A stretch of 64,000 bases of DNA from Massilia sp. IC2-477 (GTDB lineage Bacteria; Pseudomonadota; Gammaproteobacteria; Burkholderiales; Burkholderiaceae_D), in contig NZ_JAJFEQ010000004.1 of NCBI RefSeq assembly GCF_020707265.1, positions 248,001-312,000 on the forward strand, given 5' to 3'. This document shows positions 12,981-21,443 of this stretch, piece by piece (the first letter of the stretch is position 1; each line of letters opens with the position of its first letter). A program made the translations under genes and the position numbers. Under the pieces are notes generated by a model. It was not told where the DNA came from and made no database searches. It saw only the letters and a program-made list of their open reading frames with translations.

Positions 12981-13030
12981 CAGAAACAAGAAGGCCGGAA
13001 TCCGCGAGGATCCCGGCCTTCTTGTTTCTG
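12981..13030. terminator. Perfect 18-bp hairpin between two leftward genes
   Basis: CAGAAACAAGAAGGCCGG (12981-12998) is perfectly complementary to 13013-13030 across a 14-nt loop. It lies 22 bp past the stop of the small lipoprotein gene, so it probably ends that transcript. There is no long U-tract, but CTTGTTTCTG closes the stem. Confidence 0.75.
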
Positions 13031-13051
13031 GCCCCGTCAGAGTTGGATGCG

Positions 13052-13339
13052 CTAGCGCCCTATTCCGATGCCGATCCCGATGCCGGAACCGCGTCCTCCA
13101 CTGCCTATGCCGCCGAAGATGGAGGTCGAGACGCCACTACGGCCGCTTCTCTGGGCCGACTGGAGCACGCAATCGCGCCAGGGATCCGAATTCATCGCAT
13201 AGCCCAGCTGGCTGCACGCCGGCCCGAATTCGGCCATCAGGCGTTCCATCTCAGCCTGTTGCTGCATTGCCCGTTCCTGTGGCGTCGCACACCCGAGCAA
13301 ACAAAGTGCGCTCGCTGCCGTCAACATCAACTTACGCAT
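13052..13339 (-). CDS. Small putative lipoprotein
   Basis: The product is 95 aa. A lipoprotein signal is clear: MRKLMLTAASALCLLGCATP with the lipobox LLGC, so the mature N-terminus is Cys17. The mature part has a helical segment rich in Gln, Glu and Met (QERAMQQQAEMERLMAEFG), two further cysteines, and a C-terminal tail of Gly, Ser and Ile repeats (GSGGRGSGIGIGIGIGR) that is low complexity. It has a good ribosome site (AAGGAGAAATACC). No family recognised. It is a single-gene transcript judging from the hairpin after it and the 222-bp gap before it. Confidence 0.8.
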   Translation of the reverse strand: MRKLMLTAASALCLLGCATPQERAMQQQAEMERLMAEFGPACSQLGYAMNSDPWRDCVLQSAQRSGRSGVSTSIFGGIGSGGRGSGIGIGIGIGR

Positions 13340-13561
13340 GGTATTTCTCCTTGAGCAATAGGATCGGCTTCAAGCCATGGTGACCCATGTAAGCAGTTTG
13401 CCTGTCCGAACACGCGGTCTGTAGAGGACAAGTGCTCATCGCCTCGTCAGACATGAAGCCGGCCACAAGTAGAGCTTGCCTTCCGGCACGGAAAAACCGT
13501 GTTTTTTCGGCTGTGATATGGTCGCCATCGACCACATGGGCCCGACATGGAAGGAGAACGC

Positions 13562-14323
13562 ATGAACCGCTTCAAAGACAAAGTCGTACTGGTGACAGGT
13601 GCCGCGTCCGGCATCGGTCTGGCGGTCGCCCGCCGCTTCCTCGACGAGGGCGCCCGCGTCGTCATGCTCGATATAGACGAGGCATGCCTCAAGGAATCGG
13701 CCGCAAAGCTGCCCCAGGATCGTATCCTCGTGCAGGTCGGCGATACCGCCGCCAAGGAAACCGCAGCGGCAGCCGTCAAGGCGGCCGTCGACCGCTTCGG
13801 CGCGCTGCACATCCTGATCAACAATGCCGGCGTCGCAACCGAAGGCGACATCATGAAGACGAGCGAAGAAGACTTCGAACGCGTCATGGCAGTCAATGTC
13901 GGCGGCTACTACCACATGGCCAAGGCGGCCATGCCCGAACTCGTCAAGACGCGCGGTTCGATCGTCATGACCTCGTCCGTCTCGGGGCTTGGCGGCGACT
14001 GGGAACTGTTCGCCTACAACACCTCGAAGGGCGCCGTCAGCAACATGGTGCGCTCGATGTCGATGGACGCGGCAAAGCACGGGGTGCGGGTGAACGCGGT
14101 CAACCCGAGCTTTACCGTCAGCCGGATGACCGAGGACATGGTGAGCGATCCCGAGCTGGTGGAGAAGTTCAAGGAACGCATGCCGCTCGGCGCGCCCATG
14201 GATCCGGAAGGTGTCGCGGCGGTGATGGCATTCCTCGCAAGCGAAGACGCGCGGCTGCTCACCGGGGTCAACCTGCAGGTGGATAACGGCTTGTCGGCCT
14301 CGAACGGACAGCCGCCAATGTAG
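13562..14323 (+). CDS. Short-chain dehydrogenase/reductase (classical SDR)
   Basis: An NAD(P)-dependent oxidoreductase of 253 aa from ATG 13562, chosen for its AAGGAGAA site. It has the full classical set: TGAASGIG cofactor motif (11-18), NNAG at about 86-89, catalytic Ser in VMTSSVSG and Y-x3-K in YNTSK, then NAVNPSF. D36-like acidic residues (MLDIDE) after the second strand favour NAD over NADP. The C-terminus (LTGVNLQVDNGLSASNG) matches the glucose-dehydrogenase or 3-oxoacyl reductase type. The substrate cannot be assigned; neighbours are unrelated. Confidence 0.88.
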   Translation: MNRFKDKVVLVTGAASGIGLAVARRFLDEGARVVMLDIDEACLKESAAKLPQDRILVQVGDTAAKETAAAAVKAAVDRFGALHILINNAGVATEGDIMKTSEEDFERVMAVNVGGYYHMAKAAMPELVKTRGSIVMTSSVSGLGGDWELFAYNTSKGAVSNMVRSMSMDAAKHGVRVNAVNPSFTVSRMTEDMVSDPELVEKFKERMPLGAPMDPEGVAAVMAFLASEDARLLTGVNLQVDNGLSASNGQPPM

Positions 14324-14413
14324 CGGCGGTTCAGTCCGGCAGTCAGGGACATGGCATGACAAATGCAGAAGCATTGCCATTGAGGGGCGCGGCATAATCA
14401 AGCTTTTTCAGTG

Positions 14414-14902
14414 ATGACCATGCACATCCGCCCCTGCGCCGCCGGTGAAGAGCTGTCTTTGCTGGCCGTTTTCCAGTCTTCCGTCCGCGGTCTCGCCAGC
14501 CGCGACTATACGCCCGAACAGATCGATGCATGGGCCACGGCCGTCATGGATGAGGACAGCCGGATGCGATGGATCGCCCGCATCCAGTCGAATCGCCCCT
14601 GGGTCGCCGAAGTCGACAGGCGCCTGGCGGGATTCGCCGACCTCCAGCCCGACGGCTGTATCGACCAATTCTTCGTCGCCGCCGAGTTCAGTGGCCAGGG
14701 CGTCGGCACAGCCTTGATGCGTCACTTGCACGAGCTTGCACGTTCACAGGGCATCACGGAGCTGTTTTCCCATGTGAGCCTGACGGCGCAGCCCTTCTTC
14801 AGGCATGCCGGCTTTCGCGTGGAAAGCGAGCAGTATCCGGTAGTGCGCGGCATCGCACTGCGCAATGCCGTCATGCGCAAGTCCCTGAACAAGCCTTCCT
14901 GA
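14414..14902 (+). CDS. GNAT family acetyltransferase
   Basis: The product is 162 aa from ATG 14414; GTG 14411 and ATG 14420 are equally possible because no ribosome site is evident. The acetyl-CoA binding motif A is FVAAEFSGQGVGTALMRHL, with Q-x-x-G-x-G/A, at about 95-112. It has the shorter YafP/ElaA-like layout, with RDYTPEQIDAW near the N-terminus and FFRHAGF near the C-terminus. It would acetylate a small molecule or peptide; the substrate is unknown. Single gene, no obvious operon. Confidence 0.85.
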   Translation: MTMHIRPCAAGEELSLLAVFQSSVRGLASRDYTPEQIDAWATAVMDEDSRMRWIARIQSNRPWVAEVDRRLAGFADLQPDGCIDQFFVAAEFSGQGVGTALMRHLHELARSQGITELFSHVSLTAQPFFRHAGFRVESEQYPVVRGIALRNAVMRKSLNKPS

Positions 14903-15062
14903 TGCCTGGCCCCTCAGTTTTCCTGAGCGACGGCTGGAATAATTGATTAGTTCACGCGAAACAAGCTTGCTACATTCACTAGCATTGCCCTGACATCGTT
15001 GACTGCTCGCCTTGCTGATGGATGCACCGGGGCTTCATTCAGGAAGTTTTCGAGGAATGCCC

Positions 15063-15425
15063 ATGAAAGACAAAGTGAATATTCCAGCTACCCTTGCTCG
15101 CTTGACGGAGTTCTGGTCCCAGGGAACGGTCGCACAAGCCAACGGACAGTTGTTCAAGGTCGCCAAAGGCATCGGCTCGACACGCTGGCATCAACATGAT
15201 GACCAGGACGAACTCTTCATCATTTATTCGGGCCAGCTGACGATCCAGCTGAGGGATCGCGACGTGGAGCTTGGCGCGGGAGACATCTTCGTCGTGCCTC
15301 GGGGCGTAGAACATTGTCCAAAAGCCGATATCGAGACACAGTTCTTGATCGTGGGCCTGAACATCACGTCGAACGCCGCCGGTGGGAAACCGGAGGCTTC
15401 CCGCATGGCTGAGGGTCAGACCTGA
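15063..15425 (+). CDS. Single-domain cupin protein
   Basis: The product is 120 aa from ATG 15063 (GAGGA at 15052). The two cupin motifs are complete: G-x5-H-x-H-x4-E-x6-G in GSTRWHQHDDQDELFIIYSG, and the second in GDIFVVPRGVEHCP. The two His, the Glu and the later His make a likely metal site. Small cupins of this type are isomerases, dioxygenases or sensors; nothing here decides which. It converges with the next gene and their 3' ends overlap by 10 bp. Confidence 0.85.
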   Translation: MKDKVNIPATLARLTEFWSQGTVAQANGQLFKVAKGIGSTRWHQHDDQDELFIIYSGQLTIQLRDRDVELGAGDIFVVPRGVEHCPKADIETQFLIVGLNITSNAAGGKPEASRMAEGQT

Positions 15426-15946
15426 GGCTGCGCGGCCGGCGCGTGGCACTCGAAGTGCAGCCGGTCATACCACACGCCGCCCAGTTCGAAACTGCGGCGC
15501 GAATGGCCGAACTGATTGAAACCGTTGCGCTCCAGGACACGTTTCGACGCCAGGTTGTCGACGCGGCAGTCCGCCTCTATGCGCTGCAGGCGATGCTTGC
15601 CGAAGGCGAGCGCCAGCAGCTGGCGCACCGCCTCGCCGGCGAAGCCCTTGCCGCAATGCGCCTGCCCGATCCGGTAGCCCAGCACCGCGCTGTGAAAATG
15701 CGCGCGCTTGATGTTACTGAGGTTGATGCGCCCGACGATCCGGTCCGCATCGTCGATCACCAGGTACTGGTAGCCGATGTCCGCATACACGTCCGCCATG
15801 GCCTGCGCCACCGCCAGGCTCACACCCTCGCGCGCGTAGTAGGAAGCCGGACGTGCATTGATCGTCGCCTCGAAAAAGGCGCGGTTCTCCAGCTCGAAGG
15901 CAAGCAGCGCGTCGATGTGTTCGTGGCTTGGCGCGACGAGCTTCAT
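15416..15946 (-). CDS. RimJ/RimL-type GNAT acetyltransferase
   Basis: The product is 176 aa from ATG 15946. It has the RimJ/RimL layout: IGRINLSNI, then the acetyl-CoA motif YRIGQAHCGKGFAGEAV, then a stretch typical of protein N-terminal acetyltransferases (VDNLASKRVLERNGF, residues about 138-152). Its start codon overlaps the stop of the PiuC-like gene by one base (TGATG), so it is translationally coupled to it. Whether it is functionally tied to iron uptake is unknown; the coupling is what the sequence shows. Confidence 0.88.
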   Translation of the reverse strand: MKLVAPSHEHIDALLAFELENRAFFEATINARPASYYAREGVSLAVAQAMADVYADIGYQYLVIDDADRIVGRINLSNIKRAHFHSAVLGYRIGQAHCGKGFAGEAVRQLLALAFGKHRLQRIEADCRVDNLASKRVLERNGFNQFGHSRRSFELGGVWYDRLHFECHAPAAQPQV

Positions 15947-16629
15947 CACATCTCCGCCCACATGCGCAGCAGGTTGTGATAATGCCCGGTGATGCCCACG
16001 GTTGCCTCGCTTTCGCCGTGCGCCGCGCGCAGCTTCTGGATGTTGGTATCCAGCTCGAACAGCAGCGCGCGTTTGCTATCGTCGCGCACCATGCTCTGGG
16101 TCCACAGGAAGGACGCCACCCGCTCGCCGCGCGTCACCGGCAGCACCTGGTGCACGCTCCCCGACGGGTACACGATCGCGTCCCCGGCCGGCAGCTTGAC
16201 CTCATGGGTGCCGTAGGCATCGACCACCACCAGTTCGCCCCCGTCGTAGTCTTCCGGGTCGCACAGGAACACGGTGGTCGACACGTCCGCGCGCACCGGC
16301 GGCAGCCCGCCACGCTGGGGGCGCACCGCGCCGTCGACGTGCAGGCCGTAATGCTCTCCCCCGCCGTAGGCATTGAAGTAAGGCGCCAGGATGCGCAGCG
16401 GCAGCACGCTGGAGAAGAACAACGGGTTGTTCATGAGCGCAGCGCTCACGACCTGCCCCAGCTCGACGGCCAGGGGAGAGCCTTCCTTCAGCTGGCGGTT
16501 GCGCTTGACCTGGGCGCCCTGCGGGCCGACGCTCTCGCGGCCATCCACCCATTCGGGGGCGCCGTCCATGCGCGCGCGGATGTGGGCGACCTGCTCGGCC
16601 GTGAGCACGCCAGGGATGTGCAGCATCAT
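15946..16629 (-). CDS. Fe(II)/2-oxoglutarate-dependent hydroxylase, PiuC/YbiX family
   Basis: The product is 227 aa from ATG 16629, with GGAGG 10 nt upstream and a length matching PiuC proteins. It has the double-stranded beta-helix with iron ligands H-x-D in LHVDGAV, a distal His in [10 protein letters not shown], and the 2-oxoglutarate Arg in [11 protein letters not shown], all in the order typical of the PKHD-type hydroxylase family. In other bacteria this gene sits beside a catecholate siderophore receptor (PiuA/Fiu); here it follows such a receptor on the same strand. The substrate is unproven. Co-transcription with the GNAT gene is likely. Confidence 0.92.
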   Translation of the reverse strand: MMLHIPGVLTAEQVAHIRARMDGAPEWVDGRESVGPQGAQVKRNRQLKEGSPLAVELGQVVSAALMNNPLFFSSVLPLRILAPYFNAYGGGEHYGLHVDGAVRPQRGGLPPVRADVSTTVFLCDPEDYDGGELVVVDAYGTHEVKLPAGDAIVYPSGSVHQVLPVTRGERVASFLWTQSMVRDDSKRALLFELDTNIQKLRAAHGESEATVGITGHYHNLLRMWAEM

Positions 16630-16647
16630 GATACGAATCCTCCAAAA

Positions 16648-16680
16648 TAAAAAAGCCCCCCTGATTGTAAGCAGGAGGGC
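16648..16680 (-). terminator. Intrinsic terminator of the TonB receptor gene
   Basis: Read on the minus strand, GCCCTCCTG pairs with CAGGGGGGC (one wobble pair) and is followed by TTTTTTATTTT. It stands between the receptor stop and the hydroxylase start, so the hydroxylase is expressed by read-through or from its own promoter. Confidence 0.85.
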
Positions 16681-16715
16681 GAATCCGGTTGCCCGGCGGG
16701 GGTGGTACCCAGGAG

Positions 16716-19040
16716 TCAGAACTTGAGATTGGCCATCAGCGATGCCGAGCGGCCTGCGCCCACGCCGGCGTAGTGCGGCGAGGAGACGCGGTCGAAGTAG
16801 AACTTGTTCGTCAGGTTCTGGATGTTCAGCTGGAACGACACGCTCGGGTTCAGCGTGTAGCTCGCCATCGCGTCGAAGCGGGTGTAGCTCGGCGAATACT
16901 TGTTGTTGTTGACGTTGGCGAACTGGCGATCCACGAAGTTGGCGCCGCCGCCGATCGTCAGCGACTTGTCGATCGCGTAGGTCGTCCACAGCGAAGCGCT
17001 GTGCTTCGGCGTGGTCGGGAAGGCGTTGCCGTTGAACGGCGACGCGGTCCAGCGCGGCGTCGAGGCGGTGCCGGTGTTCACGAAGCCGTTGTCGGCGATG
17101 ATGCCGTGCAGGTAGGTGTAGCCGCCGAACACGGTCCAGGCGTTGGTGAGGCGGCCCGACAGGCCGAATTCCACGCCTTCAAGTTCCTTGCGGCCCACGT
17201 TCTGGGTGCTGCCGTCCGGCGCGGTGACGCGGGCGTTGTCCATGTCGCTCTTGAACACGGCGGCGCTGACCGACAGGCGGCCGCCCGGCAGGACTTCCCA
17301 CTTGGTGCCCAGCTCGATGCTGCGGCTCTTCTGCGGCTGCAGGTTCTGGATCTGCACGGTCAGCGCGTCCAGGCCGTCGCCGCCGTCGTTGCCCGGCGGG
17401 GTGGCCGAGGTCGCCCACGACACGTAAATGCTGCCGTTCGCCTTCGGCTTGTACACCAGGCCGGCCTGGTAGGTGTCGAAGGTCGACTGCACGCGGGCAT
17501 TGACCACGCCCGCGGTGGCGGTGGCCGGGGTGAACAGGGTGCTCGAGAAGTCGTCCCAGCGTGCGCCGATGTTCAGCAGCCACTGCGGGGTGAACTCGAT
17601 GGTGTCGAAGCCGTACACGGCGCGGGTGCGGGTCTCGACCGTGGTCAGGGTCGGCGACTTGGTACGGGTGTAGACCCACGGGTCGTACGGGTTCGGGTTG
17701 ACCAGCGTGGTGCAGTTGTACAGGGTGGCGGCGCCTGCGGTCGGGCAGTTCGAGGTGCCGGCCACCGGGTTGTTGGTGCCCGGCGTGAACACGAAGCTGC
17801 CGCGGTCGGTGTCCTCGCGCGAGAACTCGACGCCCACGTTGAAGCTGTGCTTGATGCCAGCGGTGGTCAATTGGCCGGTCAGGCTGGTCGCGTTGGCCAG
17901 GGTCTTGGTGTCGACCACGCGGGTGTTGGCGCGGCGCCAGACGGTGCCGTACAGGACGGTGTTGCCCTTCGAATCGTCCGGCTGGGTGTAGACGTAGTCC
18001 TGGCCGGTCTTGCCCCAGCGCGTCACATTGCGGATGGCCAGGTTCGGGCTGAACTCGTGGCGCAGGTCGACGGTGGCGACATCGGTCTGGGTGTCGCGGA
18101 AATCGCGGTTCTTCAGGCCATAGAAGGCCTCGCGGTCCACGGTGAATGGGGTGCCGCCGCCATTCCTCGCGGTGTTGGGGCCGCTGGCGATCGGGTTGTT
18201 GAACGGGATGCCGGTATCCGGGATCTCGCTGCTCTGCAGGTGGTAATAGCTCAGGATCGCACGGGTCGGGCCGTTCAGGCCAAAGGTGACGGTGGGCGCG
18301 ATACCCCAGCGCTCGCCGCCGACCACGTCGCGGCCGGCGATGTCGTTGGCGTGGACCATGGCGTTCAGGCGGAAACCGGTGTTCTCGCCGACCACGCGGT
18401 TGAGGTCGGCAGTGACGCGGGCATACTTGTCGGTGCCCAGGCCGACGGTGGCGTTATTGAAATTGGTGTCGCGTGCGGTCTTGGTGACGATGTTGACGCC
18501 GCCGCCGGCCGAGGAGCGACCGCCCATCGCCGAGTTCGGGCCCTTGACGACTTCGACCTGCTCGATCGCGAAGATCTCGCGCGACTGCGAGCCGGAATCG
18601 CGCACGCCATCAATATAGGTGTCGGTCTGGGCGTTGTAGCCGCGGATGAACAGGTTGTCGCCCACCGGATTGCCGCCTTCCGAGGCGCCGATGGTGATGC
18701 CCGGGACGGTGCGCAGCGCGTCGGTCAGCGACACGGCGCCGGTCTGCGAGATGGTTTCCGAGGTCACCACGGTGACCGATTTCGGGGTGTCGAGCAGCGG
18801 CGCGGTGAACTTGTCGGAACTGGCGCGCACTGGGCCCTGCACGGCGCGGTCATTGCCGGCGGTCACGTGCACTTGCGGGAGCTTGGCGTCCGCCGGCAGT
18901 TCCGGCGCTTCGTCGATGCCGGTGGCGTGGGCCAGCGGCATGGCCAGCGTGGCCAGCACGGCCAGCACAGGGGCGGAAGGACGGGAGTGTTTCTTGCTCT
19001 TGATGAAAGTGTTGTTGGCCTGCGAGCTAATCTTGGTCAT
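16716..19040 (-). CDS. TonB-dependent siderophore receptor (PiuA/Fiu-like)
   Basis: An outer-membrane gated channel for ferric siderophores, probably catecholates. The product is 774 aa. A long signal peptide ends near AHATG (about residue 41). The plug domain is at about 70-190 ([50 protein letters not shown]) and a 22-strand type barrel ends in the aromatic [11 protein letters not shown] near-perfect Fur box lies about 50 bp upstream and a PiuC-type hydroxylase downstream, both supporting iron uptake. The exact ligand is inference. Confidence 0.95.
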   Translation of the reverse strand: MTKISSQANNTFIKSKKHSRPSAPVLAVLATLAMPLAHATGIDEAPELPADAKLPQVHVTAGNDRAVQGPVRASSDKFTAPLLDTPKSVTVVTSETISQTGAVSLTDALRTVPGITIGASEGGNPVGDNLFIRGYNAQTDTYIDGVRDSGSQSREIFAIEQVEVVKGPNSAMGGRSSAGGGVNIVTKTARDTNFNNATVGLGTDKYARVTADLNRVVGENTGFRLNAMVHANDIAGRDVVGGERWGIAPTVTFGLNGPTRAILSYYHLQSSEIPDTGIPFNNPIASGPNTARNGGGTPFTVDREAFYGLKNRDFRDTQTDVATVDLRHEFSPNLAIRNVTRWGKTGQDYVYTQPDDSKGNTVLYGTVWRRANTRVVDTKTLANATSLTGQLTTAGIKHSFNVGVEFSREDTDRGSFVFTPGTNNPVAGTSNCPTAGAATLYNCTTLVNPNPYDPWVYTRTKSPTLTTVETRTRAVYGFDTIEFTPQWLLNIGARWDDFSSTLFTPATATAGVVNARVQSTFDTYQAGLVYKPKANGSIYVSWATSATPPGNDGGDGLDALTVQIQNLQPQKSRSIELGTKWEVLPGGRLSVSAAVFKSDMDNARVTAPDGSTQNVGRKELEGVEFGLSGRLTNAWTVFGGYTYLHGIIADNGFVNTGTASTPRWTASPFNGNAFPTTPKHSASLWTTYAIDKSLTIGGGANFVDRQFANVNNNKYSPSYTRFDAMASYTLNPSVSFQLNIQNLTNKFYFDRVSSPHYAGVGAGRSASLMANLKF

Positions 19041-19090
19041 TTTCTTCTTAGTTAGAGAAACCCGGCAATCTCGCCCGGCCCCGGAATTTT

Positions 19091-19109
19091 AATGAGAACG
19101 ATTCGCATT
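19091..19109 (-). promoter_or_regulatory. Fur box upstream of the first siderophore receptor
   Basis: AATGAGAA and TTCGCATT are arms of a 19-bp inverted repeat (7 of 8 positions pair) around CGA. It closely resembles the classic Fur consensus of GATAAT repeats and lies 51 bp upstream of the receptor start codon. Repression by Fe-Fur is the expected effect. Confidence 0.85.
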
Positions 19110-19257
19110 ATGGTTTCTATTCAGGTTTTTGGCAAGCGCAACGTCCTTTGTGCCTGACGGCGGCGTGTTCGTGGCATGTGGCCGAATCAACTACAATACC
19201 GGGGATATGGGTTTATCATGACCTGACCATTTATTGAAAAGAGAGACCCCTAGCGCC

Positions 19258-20511
19258 ATGCGTCGTCCTTCCAAAGATTCAACCCCTAAACTCTCCGCCG
19301 AAAGCCAGCGTCTCGTCAGCATCGCGCAAGCCATCATGCAGGCCGCCAGCCGCGTCGAGGAACGGACCTGGGAGCACCAACTGGACACGCAACTGCAGAA
19401 GCTGCTCAAGACCAACCACCAGGACAGCATCGACGCCGCCCTCAACGCCCTGTTCAAGGACGATCTGGCCTCGTACGACGTGCTGATGGATGCGGTCGAG
19501 GCCGTGAGCGAGTCGGCCACCATGGTCGAGCAGCAGGACGGGAGTGACGTCACCTGGCAGGCCCTGCTGGTGGCGGCGCCGGTGCTCGCCTGGACCCGCT
19601 TCAACATCGCCTCGGGCAATATCCCGCCGGAGATGCTGAGCACGCTGCAGGCGCACTTCTCGGCCCACTTGCTGGCCGAAGGCACGCGCATCGCCATGGC
19701 GCCGACGCTGTACTCGATCGACCAGCTGCCGCGCACCCATGCCGAGACCTATGCCCTGACCCACAAGCTGGCCGCGGCCGCGCACAAGGGCGGCACGGTC
19801 AAGCCGGCCGCGCGCGTGGACGAAACCGCACCCTTCCTGGCCGATACCCGCTACCTGCTGGTGGCGATCGTCGCGCCCCAGGGCGCCCCGATGTTCCGCT
19901 GGCAGGAACCGCAGCACCACATCGGCTTCGCCGAAGAGCGCAACCGCGCGCTCGAGCAGTGGCGCGCCCAGGGCACGGCCAACATCGCGCGCCTGCTGCC
20001 AGGCTGCGGCGTCGAGCTGCTGCTGCCGGAAGCGTATTACGTGGCCTGCCGCGAAGCCGACAAGCTGATCCGCCCGATCTCGATCCGCGCCGCCGTCCAC
20101 TACCTGACCCACACCCTGGGCGTGGAAGCCTCCGACCTGCGCGCCGTCATCGCCGGCTTCGGCGAAGAGTCGGCCGACATCCAGATCGACGAATACCGGG
20201 TCTCGTTCACGATGCGCCAGGACAGCGACGTCATGTACGGCATCGTGTGGCCGCTGTACGGTCAGGAAGACGAGAACGGCACGCCGATGGAAGGCCCGTT
20301 CGCCGCCGGCCCCGCCCCGCTGACGCCCCTCAACGAGATCGTCGCCCACCTGAACGAAGCAGGCATTGCGCACATCAAGCGCATCAACGAGCGTTATGTC
20401 GCCGAGTACTGTGACGATTGCGGGTCGCCGCTGTTTGCGGATCCGTCGGGCGAGCTGGTGCATGCTGAGATGCCGGAAGATACGCCGGCCGGGAGCGAGC
20501 ACTTCCACTGA
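19258..20511 (+). CDS. DUF2863 family protein
   Basis: The product is 417 aa from ATG 19258; a TTG at 19236 would add eight residues. It is a soluble, acidic protein with no signal peptide. I recognise it as the DUF2863 family, which is largely confined to Burkholderiales and has no known function. Visible features: helical N-terminal 60 residues, LLLPEAYYVACREADKLIRP in the middle, and a C-terminal CDDCGSPLF, a C-x2-C pair that could bind metal. Single gene, flanked downstream by a palindrome pair. Confidence 0.85.
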   Translation: MRRPSKDSTPKLSAESQRLVSIAQAIMQAASRVEERTWEHQLDTQLQKLLKTNHQDSIDAALNALFKDDLASYDVLMDAVEAVSESATMVEQQDGSDVTWQALLVAAPVLAWTRFNIASGNIPPEMLSTLQAHFSAHLLAEGTRIAMAPTLYSIDQLPRTHAETYALTHKLAAAAHKGGTVKPAARVDETAPFLADTRYLLVAIVAPQGAPMFRWQEPQHHIGFAEERNRALEQWRAQGTANIARLLPGCGVELLLPEAYYVACREADKLIRPISIRAAVHYLTHTLGVEASDLRAVIAGFGEESADIQIDEYRVSFTMRQDSDVMYGIVWPLYGQEDENGTPMEGPFAAGPAPLTPLNEIVAHLNEAGIAHIKRINERYVAEYCDDCGSPLFADPSGELVHAEMPEDTPAGSEHFH

Positions 20512-20525
20512 GCTGACCGTTTTTC

Positions 20526-20635
20526 GTAGGGTGGGCGGATCCTCCGCCCACGCGGTGATAGTTATGGGATGATCAGCCGCGCTGGCAGTAGCACCGTAAT
20601 TTGACCGCGTGGGCGGGAGAACCCGCCCACGCTAC
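20526..20635. repeat. Paired REP/BIME-like palindromes (copies 5 and 6)
   Basis: Copies at 20526-20556 and 20604-20635 are oppositely oriented with the GTAGGG-type ends outward and a 47-bp spacer. Copy 6 is a variant with CGCTAC instead of CCCTAC. They lie between the DUF2863 gene and the esterase gene, both rightward. Confidence 0.85.
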
Positions 20636-20686
20636 AGTTGCCATGCTAGAGTTGATGTTCGTCAACCGTCGCATGGAGAACCCGAG

Positions 20687-21400
20687 ATGCTCCGTCTCAC
20701 CGCCGCTACCCTCGCCTTCTGCACCGCCTCCCTCGCCTTCGCCGCTCCGGCGCCGGCCAAGTCTCCCCAGCAAGCCCACAGCACCAGCATCAAGGGCAAG
20801 ATCAACTACCTGACCTTCCTGCCCAAGTCCTACAGCGCCAAGGGCGACAAGGTTCCGCTGATCGTCTTCCTGCACGGTTCGGGCGAGCGCGGCGCCGACC
20901 TGAACAAGGTCAAGGCCTGGGGCCCGCCGGCGATCGTCGAGAAGGATCCGGACTTTCCCTTCATGGTGGTCTCGCCCCAGGTGCCGGACGGCCAGTGGTG
21001 GGATACCTACCTGCTGAAATCGATGCTGGACGATGTGCTGAAGCGCTACAACGTCGACCCGAAACGGGTCTACCTCACCGGCATCAGCATGGGCGGCTAC
21101 GGCGCCTGGGATTTCGCCTCACGCTATCCGGAGTACTTCGCGGCGGTGGCGCCGATCTGCGGTGGCGGCATCCCGCGCCTGACGCGCAGCATGAAAGACA
21201 TTCCGGTGTGGGTCTTCCACGGCCTGAAGGATGACGCGGTGCCGGAGCAGGAATCGGCACGCATGGTGGAAGCGCTCAAGGCGCAGGGTGGCAACGTGAA
21301 GTACACGGTGTTGCCGGAGGCAGGCCACATCGACGCATGGGTGCATGCCTACGGCGAGGCCGGGCTGTTCGACTGGTTCGCGCAGCAGCGCAAGCAGTAG
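20687..21400 (+). CDS. Exported alpha/beta-hydrolase (esterase, LpqC/PHB-depolymerase-like)
   Basis: The product is 237 aa from ATG 20687 (GGAGAACCC site). Residues 1-20 are a signal peptide (LTAATLAFCTASLAFAAPA). It has an oxyanion motif HGSGERG, nucleophile elbow G-I-S-M-G-G (Ser in LTGISMGGYGAWD), Asp candidate in GLKDDAVPE and catalytic His in EAGHIDAW. This is the layout of phospholipase/carboxylesterase and feruloyl-esterase-like enzymes. Lying between two siderophore receptors it might hydrolyse a ferric siderophore ester, as trilactone esterases do, but this is a guess. Its TAG stop lies inside a palindrome. Confidence 0.88.
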   Translation: MLRLTAATLAFCTASLAFAAPAPAKSPQQAHSTSIKGKINYLTFLPKSYSAKGDKVPLIVFLHGSGERGADLNKVKAWGPPAIVEKDPDFPFMVVSPQVPDGQWWDTYLLKSMLDDVLKRYNVDPKRVYLTGISMGGYGAWDFASRYPEYFAAVAPICGGGIPRLTRSMKDIPVWVFHGLKDDAVPEQESARMVEALKAQGGNVKYTVLPEAGHIDAWVHAYGEAGLFDWFAQQRKQ

Positions 21401-21427
21401 GGTGGTCGGCGAAGCCGACCACCCTAC
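21397..21427. repeat. Palindrome variant overlapping the esterase stop (copy 7)
   Basis: GTAGGGTGGTCGGC and its exact complement flank a 3-nt GAA loop: a perfect 14-bp stem. Unlike the other copies it is symmetric (both ends GTAGGG) and has GGTCGG in place of GGGCGG. It includes the esterase stop codon and sits 17 bp from the stop of the convergent receptor gene, so it can act as a two-way terminator. Confidence 0.85.
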
Positions 21428-21443
21428 AAAAGCACGGCGAATC

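Noticed and set aside
16689-19055. Long open frame antisense to the first TonB receptor
   Set aside because: The receptor on the other strand has complete plug, barrel and signal features and a Fur box; the opposite frame has none.
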